Origin: Arctopsyche grandis
Lineage: Eukaryota > Arthropoda > Insecta > Trichoptera > Hydropsychidae
Direction: 5' to 3'
DNA: 64,000 nucleotides
NCBI RefSeq assembly: GCF_051622035.1
Contig: NC_135360.1
Location: forward strand, 32,629,206-32,693,205
Of this stretch, positions 57,601 through 64,000 are shown piece by piece. The notes beneath the pieces were generated by a model. That model saw only the letters and a list, made by a program, of their open reading frames with translations. It was not told where the DNA came from and ran no database searches. The translations under genes and the position numbers were made by a program. The stretch's first letter is position 1. Each line of letters begins with the position of its first letter.

Positions 57601-60600
57601 CCAAGATTCTGGACATATCGAATTAAAATAAGTGATAGCAATTTGTGAATTATGTAGGTCAAACATGAATAGTGTTTTTGGAACTGAAAATTGTACATGC
57701 CGCTTTCAAATATTGTGACTCGTATATAAATTTTATTTATATAAATTATTTGAAATTTAAATACATAAAAAGGCATGGAAATTATTTTTGTATTTTTCTG
57801 AATTTATTTATGAACACGAAAATGAATATGGCATACCTGGAGTGGTGTGACCGGGTTTTGTACCTGAATTGTCATATAAAATAATTCTCGTAAACTACAT
57901 GACAACATTCACTAAACGCAATGTAATAATATAAGATATGTACACTGATATACAAAAGGTCTCCGTGAAAATAAATAAAAAATGGCTTTAATAACAATAT
58001 AAAGTTAATGCATTGCATTGGGTCTGACGAAGTTTAAGTATTCAATTTTGATTCATTCCAAAAAGGCATTGGAATGTCCGTATTTCAAAATAACTTTTAT
58101 TCATAATTGAGAGAAAAAGTGACCAATTCTGTATACAATTTGAGGAAAGTGATCAAATATGAGATAAAATCTTGGAATGTATGCATATTTTATACACTAT
58201 TTTATTAGAAGGTTGACACAAAGGATTGTTTTTCATACTACATATTTAGTATGGAAAATATGATCATATTTTCTAATTATTGGAAAAACGGTTTTTTTTT
58301 TCTAGAAAATAGTTCAAAATTCATTAGATACGTATATAAATAAAATGTGGATACATATTTTAAGAAATTTCAATTATTTTTTTAATAAATAACAAGCGTA
58401 CATACTCGCAATGATTTTATCTCGCAACGTATCAAGATTACACATACACTAGGTACATTCATTTACAAAAAAAATTTGGAAGACTATAAAATTAGCATAG
58501 AGGACAAAATTCAAATTTTCCTAAGGTCAAAGATTATCTCATAATTTTATGAAATCAAGACGAAAAAAAAGAAAACAATGGCTTTGGGCACGACGACGCC
58601 TTTTTACGCGAAAATTTATGTGAAGTTATACTTAAAATTTCGTAAAACACATAATCACGCAATATTACTCTGCAATTAATAACTTTGCTTTATTCAAATT
58701 CACACACACATACTCTAAATTACGATTGGAGATTACGATACATCTGATATTACAAATATAAATACACTCGATATTATCAAACGTGACACTTTATATGACA
58801 AAGTACTACTGTTTCTAACGCTCACTAGTAATTATGAATACATTGGAAAATATAATTATGACGAGCTTGTGTATTTGTGATAAGCTTTGCTACATGATAA
58901 GCTTTATTCTAAATATATGAATCAGATAAGAATACGATTGTGCCAAATCATGCAAAAGTAAGCGTGCTTTTATAATAATCCTACTGCATTGTTCATGTTG
59001 GATTTTTTGCACATTTTTACACACTAACAAATTTTAGATTTCCCACTATAAACATAGTGGAAAACGTGTATCGTATCAAGGGGTTGTTAAATAAAAAAAA
59101 TGATCAATTTTAAACAAATTTCTGAACCTACAAGCAATCAATTTATCTAGACAGAAATTTCAATAAAATTGGTGTTTTTCACATAGAATTTTTTTTAGAA
59201 CAGTTTTAACTTTTTTATTATTTTTTTAATAAAATAGACGATTAATAGTCAACTATTTTAGTTTAGTTGGATCGAATATGATTGGTTTTGAATGATTAAC
59301 AAGAATTCAAAGTCGCCGTTTAGTCAGAAGCTCCCATACAAAGCTCACAACGGCTATTTGTATGGCGGAAGCGATATTTTTAAAAAATCATCATTTTTTT
59401 CATGTTTCCGTTCTGATTTATAAAAGTAAAAGTTAACAAGAGCCTCCAACAGAGGTGTGTCTTTATTTAAAACACAAAATATGCCGTTAAAATCTACTAA
59501 TTTTATAAAATATACCCATCCAAAATGACAAAATGTCATATTTGCGTAAAAATACGACATTTTTGGCCTTGTTGTTATTACTTTTTGAATTTGTTCTACA
59601 AAATGTTGCATTGGAGTTGTAACTACGCATTTCTACCTCCTGAAATAGAATCCCCATAGTATAAGTATGAAAAGTTCCATCAAACACCAAGGTCAATGTT
59701 CAATTCGAGTTTTACTTATACAGGCTCAAGTCGAACCGCTCGTAGTTCCACAAAGTGGATAATTACATCGGTGAATGTGGAAATGTCGATCGGGAAAGTT
59801 GGCCGATGTTTTCATAATCGATTTCAGACATGTCGACCCGTCGCTTTTTGAATTATTAATCGCATGTACTGTAAAAATACGATCGAAACATATTGGAATG
59901 CTTCGAATGGGATCGAACGAATGGAAAGTTCGTCACCAATCAATCACTTCAATGACTGTTTTCGAATTGTGCATAAATCACGATGAAGTTTTCTTATATA
60001 TTAATAATTAATTTGAATTTTAATAATGTAGTATAATCCGCTAAATTGGGAAAAACTTTATTTAAAAAATAGTACAGGGTTGTATTTTCATTGTATAAAT
60101 AACTGAATGTGTTTAAAAAAAACCTCATTTTCAATTCCATAGTTTAAATATTAATAAATATTAAAAAAATATATACATGTGTACGGATTAATGGTTCTAA
60201 ATTGTGGCCACAAACCCACGAAAAGTATAAGAATACAAATTGATTATACTTTCTAATGAAATATTAAAGGAAATTGAGAAAAATTAGTGTATTTTCATTC
60301 ATAATCTTATCAGATTTAACTAATACCGCATTAAAATCTATACAATTGAAAAAAAATAGATTTCTTTTTTTTTTTAATTTAACTTGCAGGAAACCAAATG
60401 TTCTTCAATGCTGTCAAAAAAATTCTTGAAATGAAAATATAAGAGTAGGAATTGTCTATACTTCTAATGAAATCTAGAAAATTGGTCTATTTTTATTCAT
60501 AATGTAATCGAAATCAAAATATACTGCATTCAAATTTGTACAATTTTGATGAACGAACTTCTTTTTTAAAAACTTTAGCCTAAGAGTATTGTTTTTATGT

Positions 60601-61624
60601 TCGTCTTGCTTTTGACACCTATCTTTAAAATTAACATTATTGACATATACCTTTAATGTCTTATTATTAAACATATCAAACAAGGGGCATATTTTATAAA
60701 ACACACTGAAGAAAATTTCACGAAAGAACGACAATTTTAGATAAATATGTATGTATCTAGGTTTCCAATTAAGTTTGCTAACATTTACTATATAAAGCAT
60801 TATTATCTTTTACTTTATGATTTTGTTGACATACTTTATAAGATCTAAGAAATGATGTATAAAAGTTCATTGTTGAATTCCTAAATTTTTTTTAATATTA
60901 ATTTAAATGCAATCAAAATATTTAATTTACTTAGAAAGAGCATATATATCTAGATTTAAAATAAAGTATGCTAACATTTACGATATAAAGCATCTTTTAT
61001 ATTATGATTTTATTGACATATTGTTTAAGATTTAAGAAATTATGCATAAAAGTTCATTGTTGAATCCCTAAATATTTTTTTATATAAATTTAAATGCAAT
61101 CGAAATTGTTAATTTACTTAGACAGAGCATATGTATCAAGGTTTCCAATTAAGTTTGCTAATATTTACTATATAAAGCAATATTATCTTTTATATTATGA
61201 TTTTATTGACATATTTTATAAGATCTAAGAAATGATGTATAAAAGTTCATTGTTGAATTCTTAAATATATTTTTAAATCAATTTAAATGCAATCAAAATT
61301 GTTAATTTACTTAGAAAGAGCATAGATTTATTGAAAGGAAGCAAAAAAAAAAATTAACCAACATTTACAATTCAACAAACAACATTAACACGCTAAATAT
61401 CATCTTTCACAAAACAAAGAACAAATCAAAATTTCCCACAAAAACAACACTTTATCAATCAAAACTTCATATATACGTATGTATATTTCTAGACAAAGTG
61501 AAAACAAAAACCAATGAAAACAGACAAAAACGTAACTTTTAGCACAAAACTCACCATCACTCTTTTCGATAACGCGTCGCCTATTTTTCCTAAGAGTTTT
61601 CCTTTCGATCGGCACAGTCGTCAT
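47272..61624 (-). CDS. Ankyrin-repeat protein with C-terminal phosphagen-kinase-like (pseudoenzyme) domain
   Basis: Thirteen exons: 61624-61555, 56107-56021, 55963-55800, 53959-53828, 53736-53557, 53483-53100, 52488-51894, 51812-51688, 51270-51106, 51027-50849, 50243-50111, 50038-49924 and 48638-47272. Total 3,696 nt, 1,231 residues, all phases agree. Ankyrin module 1 is about 53-211 ([30 protein letters not shown]). A linker has a Glu/Gln-rich tract (about 390-440). Module 2 is about 580-776 ([30 protein letters not shown]). The last exon holds an arginine-kinase-like fold ([62 protein letters not shown]). Against arginine kinase, the catalytic NEEDHLR is NVQDHVR, the reactive Cys is Arg, and the Arg pair before CGRSL is T/E, so activity is unlikely. 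The first two exons are least certain. Confidence 0.8.
48639..49724. other. Intron region between kinase-like exon and Dpy-30 gene first exon
   Basis: No coding exon is seen. 49023-49041 holds a hairpin CTGGACGC-CAA-GCGTCCAG. 49740-49900 is the likely 5' UTR/promoter of the Dpy-30/ankyrin gene if its ten-base first exon is real. Confidence 0.35.
52190..52330 (-). repeat. GAA/GAG-rich coding repeat (Glu/Gln tract)
   Basis: Imperfect trinucleotide repeat within the 52488-51894 exon, encoding runs such as [20 protein letters not shown]. Its complement gives Leu/Phe-rich frames on the plus strand that are artefacts. Confidence 0.9.
54040..54375 (+). repeat. Diverged SINE copy
   Basis: Recognisable by the GCTTCAAGTCTCAGCC head, ACTGATCGACCGTCTTCTGT, and TTGATTGTCCATAGATGTCTC near the end. 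It lies in an intron of the kinase-like gene. Confidence 0.5.
54567..54642. repeat. AT dinucleotide microsatellite
   Basis: About 38 TA repeats. The Ile/Tyr-repeat frames that cross it on both strands are artefacts. Confidence 0.95.
55040..55325 (-). repeat. SINE copy, first of a tandem pair
   Basis: Reverse copy with GACATCTATGGAGGAAATTT, GGAACCGTTTCAATGAAAAT, GATAAGAAACAATCGAACTG and the head GTGGGACTCGAACCCGTGAT. Confidence 0.75.
55375..55650 (-). repeat. SINE copy, second of a tandem pair
   Basis: Closely similar to 55040-55325 and in the same direction, so probably a local duplication. The following AGCATAATATGCTGTAATAATAAAGCA spacer also repeats after both copies. Confidence 0.75.
56108..57139. 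other. Intron of the kinase-like gene, right part of exon 2
   Basis: A TATTTTTTTTACAAAAG acceptor precedes the 56107 exon. 56247-56262 is a CA microsatellite. The rest is AT-rich without a recognised feature. Confidence 0.35.
57140..57385 (-). repeat. SINE copy
   Basis: Reverse copy with GGAACCGTTTCAATGAAATC, GATCGACCTGGAGCTACGAA and a worn head. Confidence 0.65.
57390..60738. other. Long AT-rich intron, no gene recognised
   Basis: No supported coding frame. About 60190-60370 and 60371-60560 are a diverged tandem pair (ATTCATAATxTxATC..ACTGCATT). Short frames such as 59775-60011 show no family likeness. Confidence 0.4.
60739..61321 (+). repeat. Three tandem ~190-bp repeat units
   Basis: Units at about 60739-60942, 60943-61127 and 61128-61321. 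Each runs from GGTTTCCAATTAAGTTTGCT (or a variant) through AAAAGTTCATTGTTGAATxC to ATTTACTTAGAAAGAG. Units 1 and 3 are the closest pair. Confidence 0.75.
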
Positions 61625-61689
61625 TATTTCTAAATACGGTCTTTGTAGATAAACCATCAATCGAAAATACCAACATACAACAACCACCT

Positions 61690-62111
61690 ACATTGTACAG
61701 TGACGTGCAATATGATCATATAATATAATATATACGTCGGTACTAGTGGCGAGTTTGACAATGACTCTAATGTGCTAATGTGTGAATGCGAATCAGCGAC
61801 GACTCCACGTCATGATATGCATATTGTATTGATTGTGAATATGTGATGATTGTTCAGTGTTTGTGTGGACAAATGTTAAGGACGTGCGCACCCATTTGTG
61901 TCTTCTGTCTACTGACTGGTATATCACACGTGGCGACCACGTAAATACTGTTTTTCCAACCCCTATTTAGGCCAGCTGTGTTGATTTCGATATACGGACA
62001 GGGGTTGTATACGAAAGAGTCGAACGCAAGCTATTACTTACGTATTAAATGTAAAAATTGTGGATTTTTTTCGTATGTTTATATTTACGGCATATTTATT
62101 TACTTATTTTT
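61690..62111. promoter_or_regulatory. Possible promoter region of the kinase-like gene
   Basis: Sequence upstream of the ATG at 61624 with somewhat higher GC (61760-62000) and no repeats. No TATA or Inr could be assigned with confidence. This is inference from position only. Confidence 0.25.
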
Positions 62112-62525
62112 TACATATACACCAGGAAGGCCTTACAGGTAACCACAATGCGCCTTCCTGGCCAATTACAAACATTGCAGCATTTTTTTTATTATACAAG
62201 TCGCTGAATTACGAGACACTGAAAAACTCGCAAATTAACGAGACATCTACGAATTGTACATAAATTTTATTGTACATTAATCAATCTCAAATAGTGGTGA
62301 CATAGTAGGTAGGAAGAATATTTAGCCGATTTTACCGGGAACCGTTTCAACAATGAAATCAGAGGAAATTGGCAAACTCTGATAAGAAACGATCGACCTG
62401 GAGTCACAAACATCCAGGTCTGACCAGCAGCCTACGGATATACTCAGAAAAATTATTTTCAATCGAGGTCAGCTCATGGGATCGAACCCGGCGCCTCTCG
62501 GTGCTAGGCAGAAGCTATCTATTGG
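62112..62525 (-). repeat. tRNA-derived SINE, near full length
   Basis: 3' hairpin (CCAGGAAGGCCTTACAGGTA..GCGCCTTCCTGG) at 62122-62162, body GGAACCGTTTCAACAATGAA, and head GGGATCGAACCCGGCGCCTC. Confidence 0.8.
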
Positions 62526-62529
62526 ATGA

Positions 62530-63417
62530 TCTTAGTATGTACAACTTATTCGTATTATAGTATTTCAAATATAAAATATAGGCATATAAAAAAATCCTAC
62601 TCAAGTTCAAACTATCCAAAATGATGCTAGAAGAATTAAATCAAATGAAGCGAAATCGTTTAAATTTCCTCAGAATTGTCTGTCAAATCGATGTGATGAC
62701 GTTATCTACTTGAAATCATTATTATTAATATAAATAAAAATTGTTTTTAAAATTTGTATACAGTCTTCTGACAGATTATTTGATTCCGGTCGGAATTCAA
62801 ACCCACAACCTATTCGTGCTTTTTTTTTAAAAAAGAGGGTACCGGAACTCATTTTTTGTCAAACTTTTTATTAAAGAAAATTATATTCAAATATCGTTTA
62901 AATTAAAATTAAATCAGTTTTTCCTATACCTTGGAGCGAATTAAAAATTAAACAAAATTAATTTGATTTTTTATTTTTTTAATTTTCCGTCCCAGTGCGT
63001 TAATTTACATATATACAAAAAAGCCCTATATATATATGTAAATGAAATATTTCAAAATTACACTTGATTATAAATCAATTAACCTAATATCACCTCAATC
63101 GTTGATATATGTATAGTACAATATATCAATAGGCATAATATTAATAAAATTACTAATATAAAAATTAATAAAGCAAACACCAGTAAGTTAAAGTCTAAAT
63201 AGTTGACATCACTTTACTAAAAAAAAAAAATCAATAGAAAATTCATTGATTGATTGAACGCGCCTGTCTCCATTTTATTGTATTTTACACGGTTCGATTT
63301 CACGCGCCGTCAATGTGACCTATGTATCTATATGTATGTATGTATGTATGTTTTCGACATATTTTTTTATGGAAACGACCAAAATGGCGACGCTTTCGAC
63401 GACAGCATACACGACTG
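62530..63417. other. AT-rich spacer
   Basis: No coding region. A TTTATT near 63274 gives an AATAAA for a minus-strand transcript ending after the 63418 stop. Confidence 0.35.
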
Positions 63418-63666
63418 TTACAATTTTTTTTTGTATGATTTTTTTTTTAATTTCAATGACTCACAGTTTAAAAGCTGCTCGCCGTTGCTGGGCGAGTTCG
63501 GGTTCGGCTTGGGCAAATCCAACAAGCTGATCCTGGTCAAGTAGTATGCTGGAGTGTGCTGACGAAGGTCCTGAGGAGCCCTCTCAGCACCAGCAGCAAT
63601 CAAGATGGACGCAACGCCTTCAGGATCTCCAGACATTGCAGCATAATGGAGCGGAGTACGACCATC
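63418..63666 (-). CDS. Exon of an upstream ankyrin-repeat gene (partial, enters from the right)
   Basis: The acceptor AATTTCAG precedes an exon starting at 63666 in phase 0. It encodes an ankyrin repeat DGRTPLHYAAMSGDPEGVAS, then a tail (QHTPAYYLTRISLLDLPKP) that parallels the last exon of the Dpy-30/ankyrin gene (RTALHYAM.., RQPSYYFMNKSEILRL). Read to the stop at 63418 it is a terminal exon. A strong internal donor T|GTGAGT at 63465 would instead allow splicing to 56107, also in frame. The terminal-exon reading is preferred because the paralogous exon is terminal and an AATAAA follows. The rest of the gene is outside the window. Confidence 0.7.
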   Translation of the reverse strand, partial: DGRTPLHYAAMSGDPEGVASILIAAGAERAPQDLRQHTPAYYLTRISLLDLPKPNPNSPSNGEQLLNCESLKLKKKSYKKKL

Positions 63667-63879
63667 CTGAAATTTTTTTTTATAGATCAAACCACACATA
63701 CATATATATTTGCTTAAAAATAAATATGTACATCTAATATATATATATATAATTTTGAAAGAGATTTTGTAACTATGTAAGTATGTAATGTTGATTGGTA
63801 CTAAACATCGAAAACAACTGACAGTTTCTATGACGACGATTCGATATATATTATTTTGGATTCAATTTTTTTTACATAT

Positions 63880-64000
63880 ATACCAGGAAGCCCTTACAGG
63901 TAGCCCCAATGCGCCTTCCTGGGCAATTACAAACATTGCAGCATTTTTTTTTATCATACAAATTAACGAGACATCTATGAATTGTACATACATTTTATTG
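63880..64000 (-). repeat. SINE copy cut by the window edge
   Basis: 3' hairpin (CCAGGAAGCCCTTACAGGTA..GCGCCTTCCTGG) and the first part of the body in reverse orientation. Confidence 0.75.

Noticed and set aside
1-64000. CRISPR arrays, bacterial operons, ribosome-binding sites or rRNA
   Set aside because: None seen; spliced genes and SINEs show a eukaryotic nuclear sequence.

Overview
The window looks like an AT-rich insect nuclear genome. It has spliced genes with GT-AG introns, no operons, tRNA-derived SINEs, LINE tails, piggyBac, Tc1/mariner and hAT-like MITEs, and conserved single-copy housekeeping genes. I cannot assign the order from sequence alone. All exon models below were built by reading splice sites and codon phase by hand. 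Every multi-exon model closes in frame.

Layout. 1-20.7 kb holds no convincing protein-coding gene. It is mostly repeats: a 328-bp near-perfect hairpin, SINEs, LINE ends, several MITE families and a piggyBac deletion derivative, plus two GC-richer patches that end in good splice donors and may be non-coding first exons. 20.7-21.2 kb holds a small predicted tail-anchored protein (minus strand). 21.9-24.5 kb is the signal recognition particle receptor beta subunit (minus), whose last intron is almost entirely a pogo/Tigger-like element. 26.4-27.4 kb is pyridoxine-5'-phosphate oxidase (plus). 27.9-29.0 kb is a METTL18-type protein-histidine methyltransferase (minus), tail-to-tail with the oxidase. 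31.2-37.3 kb is the proteasome activator REG-gamma/PSME3 (plus), whose introns carry a Tc1-like MITE, LINE fragments, SINEs and a 65-bp repeat.

40.0-63.7 kb is a minus-strand cluster of related ankyrin-repeat genes. From right to left these are: the 3' part of one gene that enters from beyond the window; a gene of about 1,231 codons with two ankyrin modules, a Glu-rich linker and a C-terminal phosphagen-kinase (arginine kinase-like) fold whose catalytic residues are largely replaced; and a gene of about 377 codons with a Dpy-30 motif followed by ankyrin repeats. The last two appear interleaved. The tiny first exon of the Dpy-30 gene lies in the last intron of the kinase-like gene, and the kinase-like terminal exon lies inside the first intron of the Dpy-30 gene. 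Splice phases would also allow one locus with alternative 3' ends.

The most interesting object is this ankyrin / pseudo-phosphagen-kinase / Dpy-30 locus. Dpy-30 (RIIa-like) motifs are docking domains common in axonemal and chromatin complexes. A scaffold with a catalytically silent guanidino-kinase fold next to a Dpy-30 ankyrin protein suggests a structural complex, perhaps in cilia or sperm, but that function is inference. Also of note are a MITE family with consistent 6-bp flanking duplications, a SINE family ending in a conserved 3' hairpin, and a GC-rich minisatellite in an AT-rich setting.
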